Source: Pseudonocardiales bacterium (GTDB lineage Bacteria > Actinomycetota > Actinomycetes > Mycobacteriales > Pseudonocardiaceae). Taken from it: a stretch of 9,065 bases of DNA. Where the stretch lies: NCBI GenBank assembly GCA_025465385.1, contig JAODNG010000348.1, forward strand, positions 1-9,065. The letters are read 5' to 3'. Every line of letters begins with the position of its first letter. Positions within the stretch are counted from its first letter, which is position 1. The notes beneath the pieces were generated by a model. That model had not been told where the DNA came from. It worked only from the letters and a program-made list of their open reading frames with translations, and did not search any database. Position numbers and translations under genes: made by a program. Below are positions 1 through 7,472 of the stretch, piece after piece.

Positions 1-105
1 GAGGCCGAACGTGGCCGGCCACAGCGACGACTTCCGGGTCCAGTTGACCAGCTTCTCCACACTAGTCAGCAGGATCCCGCTGGGTATTTTCTCTTCCAGA
101 CCAAT
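1..105 (-). CDS. nuoB: NADH-quinone oxidoreductase subunit B, N-terminal 35 codons (partial)
   Basis: This is the start of NuoB, the complex I subunit that carries the N2 4Fe-4S cluster and faces the quinone site. The visible residues run from GLEEKIPSGILLTSVEK to WPATFGL, matching the N-terminus of actinobacterial NuoB, which usually begins MGLEE and continues into the CCAIEMM cluster motif beyond the window edge. The start is odd. The codon aligned with the usual Met is ATT (103-105), two bases after the nuoA stop. The only other in-frame codons nearby that might serve are ATC (106-108) and CTG (109-111), which overlaps the nuoA stop. The first ordinary start is a GTG at codon 16 (58-60), which would remove conserved residues. 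No strong Shine-Dalgarno sequence is visible, so initiation is probably coupled to nuoA termination. The identity is firm; the start is inferred. Confidence 0.9.
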   Translation of the reverse strand, partial: MGLEEKIPSGILLTSVEKLVNWTRKSSLWPATFGL

Positions 106-107
106 GA

Positions 108-473
108 TCAGTTCCAGTCCAGCCCGCCGCGTCGCCACACGTAGGCGTAGGCGAAGCCGAGCGTCACGATGAACAGAACAATTTCCACCAGGCCGAAGAT
201 GCCCAATGAGTCCGCGGCGACCGCAAACGGGTACAGGAACACCATCTCGATGTCGAACAGGATGAACAGCATCGCGGTGAGGTAGTAGGCCACCGGCATC
301 CGCCCGGCTCCCGCGACCGGCTGCGGGGACGGCTCGATACCGCACTCGTAGGCATCGAGCTTGGCCCTGTTGTACCTGCGCGGCCCGATATGGGGCGCCG
401 CGGCGATGGAGAAGACCGCAAAACCTGCGGCCAGCAGGAGCAGCAGCACGAGGGGCACATAGGGCTGCAGCAC
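108..473 (-). CDS. nuoA: NADH-quinone oxidoreductase subunit A
   Basis: NuoA is a small membrane subunit of the proton-pumping NADH:menaquinone oxidoreductase. The 121-residue product has three hydrophobic segments, at about 5-27, 62-86 and 90-112. It carries the family signatures KLDAYECGIEP (38-48, with the conserved Cys44 of the quinone-site loop) and FDIEMVFLYP (73-82, with acidic Asp74 and Glu76). The GTG start at 471-473 is preferred because AAGGAGG lies 8 bases upstream and the resulting length suits the family. An upstream in-frame GTG at 533 would add 20 polar residues without a ribosome site. It is the first gene of the nuo cluster: nuoB follows after 2 bases, and the menJ-like reductase lies 151 bases upstream on the same strand. 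Confidence 0.96.
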   Translation of the reverse strand: MLQPYVPLVLLLLLAAGFAVFSIAAAPHIGPRRYNRAKLDAYECGIEPSPQPVAGAGRMPVAYYLTAMLFILFDIEMVFLYPFAVAADSLGIFGLVEIVLFIVTLGFAYAYVWRRGGLDWN

Positions 474-481
474 TACCGTCC

Positions 482-488
482 CCTCCTT
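482..488 (-). promoter_or_regulatory. Ribosome binding site deciding the nuoA start
   Basis: On the minus strand AAGGAGG, close to the ideal anti-16S complement, ends 8 bases before the GTG at 473. It favours that GTG over the longer in-frame start at 533. Confidence 0.75.
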
Positions 489-561
489 CGGCGTCTCACG
501 AACGTCCCTCCGCGTCTCATGAAGGTCTCCCACCTACCCTACGTGCGGACCGGTCACGCGG

Positions 562-580
562 TGCCCTGAGGCTAACCTAA
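562..580. promoter_or_regulatory. Candidate IdeR/DtxR iron-box half site upstream of nuoA
   Basis: The plus strand contains AGGCTAACCTAA (569-580), an exact match to 12 contiguous bases of the mycobacterial IdeR consensus TTAGGTTAGGCTAACCTAA. Over the full 19 bases (562-580) I count 14 matches, with all mismatches in the outer left arm. On the minus strand the site contains two TANNNT-type -10 candidates, TAGGTT (574-579) and TAGCCT (569-574), so a bound repressor would cover a promoter for nuoA. It lies about 90-107 bases before the nuoA start. Iron control of an Fe-S-rich complex would be sensible, but binding and function are inferred and the poor left arm is a real weakness. Confidence 0.4.
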
Positions 581-624
581 AATCCGGCCCGATCAGGCGT
601 TATCCGCGACGCCAGCTGTGTCGA

Positions 625-1917
625 TCACACGCTCGGAGTCAGCCGGGTCATCGCTGTGATCACCCGATCCATCGCGTCGCCCTCCCGGCTGTCGTAGAGG
701 TTGGCCAACAGCTTGAGCAGGAAGCGCATCAAAGTCGGGCGCGGCAAGCCGTGGCGGGTCGCGGCGCGCATCACGGCCGGGTGGGCGATCAACCGGCTGA
801 ACCCGTTGCCCAGCCGGAAATAGCCACCCAACTCCTGGCGCAGCGCAGCGGGATATCGCCGCAACGCGTGCTCGCGGGCCAGTCCCTCGGGTCGGGCCAG
901 TGCCTGGACCGTGCACTCCGCGGCGAACCGGGCCGACTGCATCGCATACGCGATGCCCTCACCGTTGAAGGAGTTCACCATGCCGCCGGCGTCCCCGACC
1001 AGCAACAGGCCGTTGCGGTAGTGCGGCGTGCGATTGAAGCCCATCGGCAGGGCCGCCCCAGCGATCTTGCCAGCGGCGTTGCCCTCCCGGAAACCCCACT
1101 CCGGCGGGGTGCTGTCCAACCACGACCGCAGCAGCGCCCGGTAGTCGGTCTTGCCGTACGCCGTCGACGTGGACAGGATTCCCAGGCCGACATTGGACGT
1201 CCCATCGCCCATGCCGAAGATCCAGCCGTAGCCGGGCAGCAGCCTGGGCTGCTCGGGGATGGTGTGGTCCCAAAGCTCGAGGTGGCTTTCCAGGAAGTCG
1301 TCATGGGTGCGGGGGCTGGTGTAATAGCGCCGCACCGCGACACCCATCGGCCGGTCGGCGCGCTTGTCCATCCCCAAGCTCAGCGCAAGTCGGGCGCTGA
1401 CCCCATCACAGGCCAACGTCAGCGGGGCACGGTATTGCATCGGCTGCTTGTCCGGACCGTGCTTGCCCTTCACGCCAAGGACCCGGCCGCTGCGTTCGTC
1501 GGTGATTGCCTCGGTGACCGTGTTCTGCTCATGGAGCCGTGCGCCGGCCTTCTCAGCATGGCGCGCCAGCATCTCGTCGAAATCCAGCCGGGTGCGCACC
1601 GCGCCGTAGGGCGGGAAGCTGGCCAGATCGGGCCACGGCAGTTCGATCGTCACTCCGCCGCCCACCACCCGCAGACCCCGGTTGTGCAACCAGCCGGCCT
1701 CGACGCTGGTATCGATGCCGAGATCGATCAGCTGCTTGACGCCTCGGGGAGTCAGCCCGTCCCCGCACACCTTCTCCCGGGGAAACGTGGACTTCTCCAG
1801 CAACAGCACGTCCAGGCCGGCGCGGGCCAGGTACGCGGCGGCCGTGGAACCCGCGGGTCCCGCCCCCACCACGATCACGTCCGCATCACTGCCGCCGGAA
1901 CCCGCACGCCTGGCCAT
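625..1917 (-). CDS. menJ: Geranylgeranyl reductase family FAD protein, probable menaquinone reductase
   Basis: This 430-residue flavoprotein belongs to the geranylgeranyl reductase family. Features seen are the FAD-binding GAGPAG (18-23) after a beta strand, Glu41 at the end of the second strand, the family signature CGDGLTPR (51-58), the middle motif GYGWIFGMGDG, and the second FAD motif LLLVGDAGG (GDA at 308-310) followed by NGEGI. The order of motifs and length match M. tuberculosis MenJ (Rv0561c), which saturates one isoprene unit of menaquinone-9. Start: ATG at 1915-1917 with GAGGGAG just upstream; extension to 2058 would add 47 low-complexity residues and overlap perM. It sits upstream of nuoA on the same strand, an arrangement also known in other actinobacteria, which links quinone maturation to complex I. 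The family is certain; the exact substrate (menaquinone or another prenyl chain) is inferred. Confidence 0.9.
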   Translation of the reverse strand: MARRAGSGGSDADVIVVGAGPAGSTAAAYLARAGLDVLLLEKSTFPREKVCGDGLTPRGVKQLIDLGIDTSVEAGWLHNRGLRVVGGGVTIELPWPDLASFPPYGAVRTRLDFDEMLARHAEKAGARLHEQNTVTEAITDERSGRVLGVKGKHGPDKQPMQYRAPLTLACDGVSARLALSLGMDKRADRPMGVAVRRYYTSPRTHDDFLESHLELWDHTIPEQPRLLPGYGWIFGMGDGTSNVGLGILSTSTAYGKTDYRALLRSWLDSTPPEWGFREGNAAGKIAGAALPMGFNRTPHYRNGLLLVGDAGGMVNSFNGEGIAYAMQSARFAAECTVQALARPEGLAREHALRRYPAALRQELGGYFRLGNGFSRLIAHPAVMRAATRHGLPRPTLMRFLLKLLANLYDSREGDAMDRVITAMTRLTPSV

Positions 1918-1990
1918 CCCGCTCCCTCGCCGCGATCCCGCAGTGCCGTTGATGTCGCAGTACCGTTCGCCGAGTGTACGGGTCGGCGGC

Positions 1991-3313
1991 TTAGTCTCCT
2001 TCCGCTCCGCTGTTCCCGAGCTGCACAGCAGAGCTATCCGTGTCTTCTGGGGCAGCACTGTTGTGGAGTTCGGAATGCGCAGCGTCGTTGAAGCCCGGGT
2101 CCGGAGCGTCTAGTTCTGAGTCGGTGTCGGGGCCGCCTTCGGGTGTTTCCTCCCTACCGGGTAGGGGCAGCAGCACGGCGGCGCTGCCACCCAGCAGCGT
2201 TGCAGCCAGCACCGCTGCTGCAAGCGCTCCGAAAGGAACATCGACCGGGTCGAACGCCGCTGCACCGAGCCGCCCGCCGGCCAGCGCCCCGAGCACCGCG
2301 CTCCCAACCGCGAGCGCCGTGGCGGCCGCCGCGAGAACCCGCAGCCGCTCCGACCGGTCCTGGCTGGCGGCGACACAACGGCGCCCCACTGCGGCGCCGA
2401 TCAGCAGGGGTACCGCAAGGACCAGGCCCCACCAGGGTTGCCCCGGGCCCTGCGGCAGCGCGGCGAGCAGTGGCACCGCTGGCACTGGTCCGGCGTGCAC
2501 GGCGACCGGGCTGATCGACAGTGCGCCTACCGACAGGCCAGGTCCGGCCAGCCATGACAGTCCGGCGATCGCCGCGTTCGGTAAGTATCCGATCGACAGC
2601 ACGGTCAGCCCGAAGGCGCTTGCGACGTCCGGCCCCGACATCTCGACGACCGCAGGCGCGGACACCACAAGAGCCAACAACACCGTGACGAAGCCGGCGG
2701 TGAGCGCAATCGCCAGCCCCCACAAGCCGGCCTCCAGTCCGGGCCGTACCCATCCGGGGGCCCGTCGCAGCGCCGCGGGCAGCAACCCGCAGGGCCGTAC
2801 CAGTCCCACACCCGCAGCGGTACCGGCGACCAGCGCGCAACCGACGGCTGCCTGCGCAGGATCCGCAGTGATCGTTGCCGGGGTCGCAACAAGCGCCAGG
2901 ACGGCGCCCATGACGCCGTGGGTGCCGGCGATCGTCGCGGCCACCCACCCGGCGCCGGCGGGCTGCGTGAGTCCGGACCGGCCCGCGACCCTGGACGCGC
3001 CGTGGGCGACCAGTGCACCGAGCAGGAGCGTGGGCAGCAGCGGCAAGACGCCGAGGGGAGCGCCCTGGATGATCAGAGGCACGTGGTGCGCGGCCAACCA
3101 GCCCGCCGCCCCCAGCCGAGCCACCCCCGCCGCGGAGGTGCCTGCGCCGCCGGCTGCGGTGAGTATTGCGAGCGCAACCGCGGCGGTTAGGTAGCTGGCG
3201 ACTGCGGGCAGGCAGGCGGCGCCGATGAGCGCACTGAGGCACGGCCGCGTGCCTTCACCTGCTGGGTCACGGGTGGCGTCATCGGACACCAGTGGCGACA
3301 GCAAGAGGGTCAC
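1991..3313 (-). CDS. perM: PerM-like polytopic membrane protein (DUF6350 type)
   Basis: This 440-residue integral membrane protein has a run of Ala/Leu/Val/Gly-rich segments from about residue 27 to 385, probably 9-11 membrane spans. The acidic, polar tail (about 387-440, rich in Asp, Glu and Ser) has no hydrophobic stretch. Motifs that I associate with DUF6350 proteins are HHVPLIIQGAPLGVLPLLPT near residue 75-95 and the GYLPNAAIAGLSW to AVHAGPVPAVPLLAALP region near 240-285. M. tuberculosis PerM (Rv0955) lies near sucCD, as this gene does, and has been linked to cell division and persistence. The GTG start follows the purine-rich GAGGGTGGG and an in-frame stop lies 7 codons upstream. The gene is 112 bases downstream of sucD and 73 bases upstream of the reductase. 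In mycobacteria purN follows perM; here it does not. Confidence 0.8.
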   Translation of the reverse strand: MTLLLSPLVSDDATRDPAGEGTRPCLSALIGAACLPAVASYLTAAVALAILTAAGGAGTSAAGVARLGAAGWLAAHHVPLIIQGAPLGVLPLLPTLLLGALVAHGASRVAGRSGLTQPAGAGWVAATIAGTHGVMGAVLALVATPATITADPAQAAVGCALVAGTAAGVGLVRPCGLLPAALRRAPGWVRPGLEAGLWGLAIALTAGFVTVLLALVVSAPAVVEMSGPDVASAFGLTVLSIGYLPNAAIAGLSWLAGPGLSVGALSISPVAVHAGPVPAVPLLAALPQGPGQPWWGLVLAVPLLIGAAVGRRCVAASQDRSERLRVLAAAATALAVGSAVLGALAGGRLGAAAFDPVDVPFGALAAAVLAATLLGGSAAVLLPLPGREETPEGGPDTDSELDAPDPGFNDAAHSELHNSAAPEDTDSSAVQLGNSGAEGD

Positions 3314-3425
3314 GATCCCACCCTCGCAGCCGTGTCACCTCATTGTGGCGATCACGTCGCCGACGCGCCCCTCGGGTAACCGGATCGGGCTAGCGCGCGG
3401 GTACTTACACGGACACCGAACTGGA

Positions 3426-4316
3426 TCAGGACAGCGATTTGATGATCTGGCGCATCAGCTTCGCGGTGTCGCTGGGTGTCTTGCCGACCGCGACGCCGGC
3501 CGCCTCCAAGGCGTCCTTCTTGGCTTCGGCGGTACCGGCGGAGCCCGAGACAATGGCACCAGCATGACCCATGGTCTTACCTTCAGGGGCGGTGAAGCCG
3601 GCGATGTAACCGACTACCGGTTTGGTGATGTTGGCCCTGATGTAGTCGGCGGCGCGCTCTTCAGCGTCCCCGCCGATCTCACCGATCATCACCACGGCCG
3701 TAGTGTCGGGGTCGTCTTCAAAGGCTTGCAGGGCGTCGATATGAGTCGTGCCGATAACCGGATCACCACCTATGCCGACACAGGTGGAGAAACCGATATC
3801 GCGCAGCTCGAACATCATCTGGTAGGTGAGGGTGCCGGATTTTGACACCAAACCGATCCGGCCCGGGCCGGTGATATCAGCGGGGATGATCCCCGCATTC
3901 GAGGCGCCGGGACTGATCACCCCGGGACAGTTCGGGCCGACGACGCGGGTGCGCGCTGGGTTGCTGCTGGCCTGCGCGCAGAAGCCGACGGTGTCATGCA
4001 CCGGTATTCCCTCGGTGATTACTACGACCAGTCCGATGCCCGCGTCGATTGCCTCGCTCACCGCGGCCTTGGCAAAACGTGGCGGAACGAAGACCACGCT
4101 GACGTCGGCGCCGGTAGCGGCCATCGACTCGGCGACCGATCCGAACACGGGCAGCGCTGCGCCGTTGAAATCGACAGTCTGACCGGCCTTGCCCGGCGTG
4201 ACCCCGCCGACGACTTGGCTACCCGCATCGAGCATCCGCTGGGTATGTTTGCGGCCCTCCGAGCCGGTCATCCCCTGAACGATTATTCTCGAGTCCTTGG
4301 TCAGGAATATTGCCAC
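3426..4316 (-). CDS. sucD: Succinyl-CoA synthetase (ADP/GDP-forming) alpha subunit
   Basis: The alpha subunit binds CoA and carries the phosphohistidine of succinyl-CoA synthetase, which couples succinyl-CoA cleavage to nucleotide triphosphate synthesis in the TCA cycle in the cytoplasm. The 296-residue length is normal. Visible motifs are the CoA-binding N-terminal fold (IVQGMTGSEGRKHTQRMLDAG, split here as IVQGMTGSEG then HTQRMLDAG), VVGPNCPGVISP, LVSKSGTLTYQ, GIGGDPVIGT, and GHAGAIVSG with the active-site His at 251. The GTG start at 4314-4316 lies 3 bases after the sucC stop, so translation is probably coupled. No missing catalytic residue was seen. Confidence 0.98.
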   Translation of the reverse strand: MAIFLTKDSRIIVQGMTGSEGRKHTQRMLDAGSQVVGGVTPGKAGQTVDFNGAALPVFGSVAESMAATGADVSVVFVPPRFAKAAVSEAIDAGIGLVVVITEGIPVHDTVGFCAQASSNPARTRVVGPNCPGVISPGASNAGIIPADITGPGRIGLVSKSGTLTYQMMFELRDIGFSTCVGIGGDPVIGTTHIDALQAFEDDPDTTAVVMIGEIGGDAEERAADYIRANITKPVVGYIAGFTAPEGKTMGHAGAIVSGSAGTAEAKKDALEAAGVAVGKTPSDTAKLMRQIIKSLS

Positions 4317-4319
4317 CGG

Positions 4320-5501
<1,182 letters not shown>

Positions 5502-5508
5502 GCGGTCG

Positions 5509-5514
5509 ACCCTA
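5509..5514 (-). promoter_or_regulatory. Candidate sucCD -10 element (leaderless arrangement)
   Basis: TAGGGT on the minus strand fits the actinobacterial -10 pattern TANNNT and is followed by exactly 7 bases before the sucC GTG. RNA polymerase would then start at or next to the G of the start codon, giving a leaderless mRNA. This agrees with the lack of a ribosome site. No good -35 hexamer was recognised. Confidence 0.4.
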
Positions 5515-5549
5515 TCCAGCTACTCCCCGCCAGGAGCCCACCGGCACCC

Positions 5550-5568
5550 GTGAAGAAGATCACTTCAC
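5550..5568. promoter_or_regulatory. Inverted repeat in the sucCD upstream region
   Basis: GTGAAG (5550-5555), a 7-base spacer, and CTTCAC (5563-5568) form a perfect 6-bp inverted repeat centred about 58 bases upstream of the sucC start. Position and size suit an operator for a dimeric regulator. No known box was recognised. It could also form a small hairpin after the cobalamin-binding gene, but it has no T-run. Confidence 0.3.
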
Positions 5569-5578
5569 TGCGATTGCC

Positions 5579-5613
5579 GAGGGATCGCTTACTGAGGGAT
5601 CATTCTACTGAGG
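5579..5613. repeat. Short direct repeats at the end of the cobalamin-binding gene
   Basis: GAGGGATC occurs at 5579-5586 and 5594-5601 (period 15). ACTGAGG occurs at 5591-5597 and 5607-5613 (period 16). Together they form a degenerate tandem of about two and a half units that covers the last codons and the stop of the cobalamin-binding gene. This is probably a small slippage duplication; no function can be assigned. Confidence 0.4.
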
Positions 5614-6007
5614 CAGCGGCCAGCGCGGCGCGCACCCAGTCGACGATCTCGTAGGTCGTGGCACCCGGGGTGAAGACCTTGGCGACCCCGAGCTTGGTGA
5701 GCGTCGGGATGTCCTGTTCGGGGATGATCCCGCCTCCGAAGACCAGCACGTCCGTCGCGCCCTTGCTCTCTAACAACTCGATGACCCTGGCGAACAGCGT
5801 CATGTGCGCACCGGAAAGCACCGACAGCCCTACCGCGTCGGCGTCTTCCTGGAGCACCGTTTCCACGATCTGCTCCGGTGTCTGGTGCAGCCCGGTATAG
5901 ACGACCTCCATACCCGCGTCGCGCAGGGCCCGGGCAACGACCTTGGCGCCGCGGTCGTGCCCGTCGAGTCCCGGTTTGGCGACGACCACCCGGATACGTC
6001 CGCTCAT
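5600..6007 (-). CDS. Stand-alone cobalamin-binding protein, acyl-CoA mutase small subunit type
   Basis: This 135-residue protein is a single B12-binding Rossmann-like domain. It shows the base-off/His-on signature DGHDRG (15-20) with axial His17, SVL at 62-64, and FGGGIIPEQD (90-99) that lines the nucleotide tail of the cofactor. It matches the C-terminal domain of methylmalonyl-CoA mutase and the stand-alone small subunit of isobutyryl-CoA mutase (IcmB). Such proteins need a separate catalytic subunit that binds acyl-CoA; none is in this window. The ATG at 6005-6007 gives the family's usual N-terminus; the longer frame to 6184 is low-complexity. The ribosome site is weak. The neighbouring sucCD would use succinyl-CoA if the partner is a methylmalonyl-CoA mutase. 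The substrate cannot be told from this subunit alone. Confidence 0.9.
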   Translation of the reverse strand: MSGRIRVVVAKPGLDGHDRGAKVVARALRDAGMEVVYTGLHQTPEQIVETVLQEDADAVGLSVLSGAHMTLFARVIELLESKGATDVLVFGGGIIPEQDIPTLTKLGVAKVFTPGATTYEIVDWVRAALAAASVE

Positions 6008-6024
6008 TGCGTCAAGCGTAGCTC

Positions 6025-6147
6025 GTGACCGGATTACTGCAGGGCATGAACGTCGAGCTCCACGACGTTGGGCACCTGTCCCTGCCGGTCGATCCAACCG
6101 CCGTGCGCACCGTGGTGAGCAACCTGGCGCGCAACTCCGCCTCGTAA
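6025..6147 (+). other. Short plus-strand open frame with coding-like base pattern, uncertain
   Basis: A GTG-started frame of 40 residues (VTGLLQGMNVELHD to LPVDPTAVRTVVSNLARNSAS) ends in TAA. By my hand count from the internal ATG at 6046 to the stop, GC is about 70% at codon position 1 and 91% at position 3, the usual pattern of a high-GC actinobacterial gene. There is no good ribosome site and no protein family was recognised. It may be a small gene, the remnant of a larger one, or chance. It overlaps the competing minus-strand frame at 6034-6231. Confidence 0.2.
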
Positions 6148-6231
6148 TTCCAGCCCGACCGACCGCCCAGCGCGCAAGAACCAACGCTGGCCGATAAAGC
6201 CGGACGTATCGCGGAACGGCGCCTTGCCCAC
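6034..6231 (-). CDS. Possible small protein of 65 residues, unrecognised
   Basis: The GTG at 6229-6231 is preceded by GGAGG (6241-6245) with 9 bases between, a good ribosome site, and the frame ends 26 bases before the cobalamin-binding gene on the same strand, so the two could be co-transcribed. The product begins VGKAPFRDTSGFIGQRW and is rich in Gly, Arg and His, with no signal peptide, membrane span or family I know. Third-position GC is about 75% overall. The first half looks coding on this strand, while the second half looks better as the plus-strand frame 6046-6147, and HHGAHGG may be only the shadow of a Val-rich frame. An overlapping ATG at 6233 opens another frame with a poorer codon pattern. 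Confidence 0.35.
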   Translation of the reverse strand: MGKAPFRDTSGFIGQRWFLRAGRSVGLELRGGVARQVAHHGAHGGWIDRQGQVPNVVELDVHALQ

Positions 6232-6369
6232 ATCAGTCGCCCTCCGTTACGTTCCCGCGGTCCACGGCCACTGTCCGAGCACGACTGATCGCGGGCTGGT
6301 CCATACCAGCTCCCCGGGTTCCCCCGCCCGGTAAACAGTCCGGACTCGCTGAGACAGGGAAGGCAGGTC

Positions 6370-7155
6370 TTGGCTCGACACCGCTCCCCATGCGGCCAAC
6401 GACCATCTCTGGTGGTTGCGGCGGCGCTGGGCCCTGGCACGTCAAGTACCCGGGTGGCGCACCGCATCACGGCCCCCTCCCCGACCGCGCGGGGTCGGGT
6501 GGTGGTGGCAGCCGTTGCGGCTGGCGCCTTCGTGGCCGCAGGCCAGACGATCGACCACGCCGCCGTCACGATCTCCCACGACGCCACCTTGTTGGCGTCT
6601 GCGCAGGATGCGTCGGCGGCGATAGGTCTCGGCGGCCCTGCACCTGCACCTGAATATCTCCCGGTCTCTCGGCCCACGGATCCTGCCGCGGTCGAAGCCG
6701 TGCAGGCGATGGCCAAGGGGCAACGCCTGGTGGACGAGCGCGCCACCCAGGAGGCCCAGGCCGGCAGGGTCCTGTTCGTCATGCCCACGAAGGGTGTCTT
6801 CACATCGGGATTCGGCGGCCGATGGGGTGTGTTCCACTATGGAATCGACCTCGCCAACGCTATCGGGACGCCGATCGTCGCCGCAGCCGACGGGGTGGTG
6901 GCGGAGTCCGGACCAGCGAGCGGATTCGGCCTGTGGATACGCATCCGACACTCCGATGGAACGATCACCGTCTACGGGCACATCAACCGCTCGCTCGTGG
7001 TGGCGGGCCAGAAGGTCCGAGCGGGCCAGGAGATCGCAGAGATGGGCAACCGGGGCAACTCGACCGGGCCTCACCTGCACTTCGAAGTGTGGAACCCGGC
7101 TGGCAAAAAAATCAACCCAATCATCTGGCTGCACGAACACGGCATCGACTTCTAA
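6370..7155 (+). CDS. Secreted M23 (LytM-type) zinc metallopeptidase, Rv0950c family
   Basis: This 261-residue protein is predicted to cleave peptidoglycan cross-bridges outside the membrane. Residues 1-40 are basic, then about 41-60 (TARGRVVVAAVAAGAFVAAG) form a signal peptide or membrane anchor. A variable linker follows to about 137, and the M23 domain fills the rest. Zinc ligands and catalytic residues are complete: His156 and Asp160 in HYGID, His204 in YGH, and His235 and His237 in GPHLHFEVW. The sequence GFGGRWGVFHYGIDLAN and EMGNRGNSTGPHLHFE closely resembles mycobacterial Rv0950c, which also lies between pcrA/uvrD1 and sucC. The start is taken as TTG at 6370 with AAGGCAGG just upstream; a later start would shorten the N-terminal tail. 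It converges on the SOS-type gene, with 17 bases between the stops. Confidence 0.93.
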   Translation: MARHRSPCGQRPSLVVAAALGPGTSSTRVAHRITAPSPTARGRVVVAAVAAGAFVAAGQTIDHAAVTISHDATLLASAQDASAAIGLGGPAPAPEYLPVSRPTDPAAVEAVQAMAKGQRLVDERATQEAQAGRVLFVMPTKGVFTSGFGGRWGVFHYGIDLANAIGTPIVAAADGVVAESGPASGFGLWIRIRHSDGTITVYGHINRSLVVAGQKVRAGQEIAEMGNRGNSTGPHLHFEVWNPAGKKINPIIWLHEHGIDF

Positions 7156-7172
7156 GGGCCTTGCTCGCCGGT

Positions 7173-7472
7173 TCACGTGCCGCCGTCCGATGGCCAGCCG
7201 CCGATCAAGTGTGCATGCGCTGTGCGCCACACCGAGCACAGCGGGCGGCGGGTGCGAACCGGGCGAAACGACCGATCGCAATGCCGGCAGCGTCCGCGCA
7301 GGCCATCGCCATGCTGCGCCAGGAGGGAGCGCCAGCCCGCGGCGAGCGGCAGCAGTCGAACTCGCACTGCTGGCCAGGCCACCGCTGGTGCCGGCCCGCG
7401 AAGCAGCCTCTCGACGTCGCGCAGGTACGCTTCCACGCGTTCCCGCAAGACCCGCCTCAACCGCTCGTCCAT
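7173..7472 (-). CDS. Small Arg-rich protein with Cys/His cluster, predicted LexA-regulated
   Basis: This 99-residue protein is predicted to be SOS-induced because a perfect LexA box lies 21 bases upstream of its ATG (7470-7472). The N-terminal half (1-55) looks helical and rich in Arg and Leu (LRRVLRERVEAYLRDVERLL, then RLLPLAAGWRSLL). The C-terminal half has Cys62-x2-Cys65, Cys79, and His86-x-His88 in CSVWRTAHAHL, which could bind one zinc ion. I have the impression that similar short proteins occur in Pseudonocardiales, but I know no named domain or function. There is no signal peptide or membrane span. The protein is strongly basic, so nucleic acid binding is possible. GGGGG lies 7 bases before the ATG (after the -10), giving a very short leader. 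Neighbours are the M23 gene (convergent) and the deacetylase remnant (divergent). Confidence 0.82.
   Translation of the reverse strand: MDERLRRVLRERVEAYLRDVERLLRGPAPAVAWPAVRVRLLPLAAGWRSLLAQHGDGLRGRCRHCDRSFRPVRTRRPLCSVWRTAHAHLIGGWPSDGGT

Noticed and set aside
596..613. Possible terminator hairpin after the reductase (GGCGT-N8-ACGCC)
   Set aside because: The stem is only 5 bp with an 8-base loop, and the nearest T-run on the minus strand is over a dozen bases further on.
751..2091. Plus-strand open frame of 446 residues opposite the reductase
   Set aside because: Antisense shadow of a clearly recognised FAD enzyme; no motif of its own.
2040..3194. Long plus-strand open frame of 384 residues opposite perM
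   Set aside because: It is Pro/Ala/Ser/Thr-rich with no domain, typical of the shadow of a high-GC membrane gene. The minus frame gives a coherent polytopic protein with family motifs.
6240..6369. Possible c-di-AMP (ydaO-type) riboswitch upstream of the M23 peptidase
   Set aside because: Such riboswitches often precede cell-wall hydrolase genes in actinobacteria, but I could not find the conserved core segments, and the gap of about 138 bases is short. A covariance-model search with the ydaO family would settle it.
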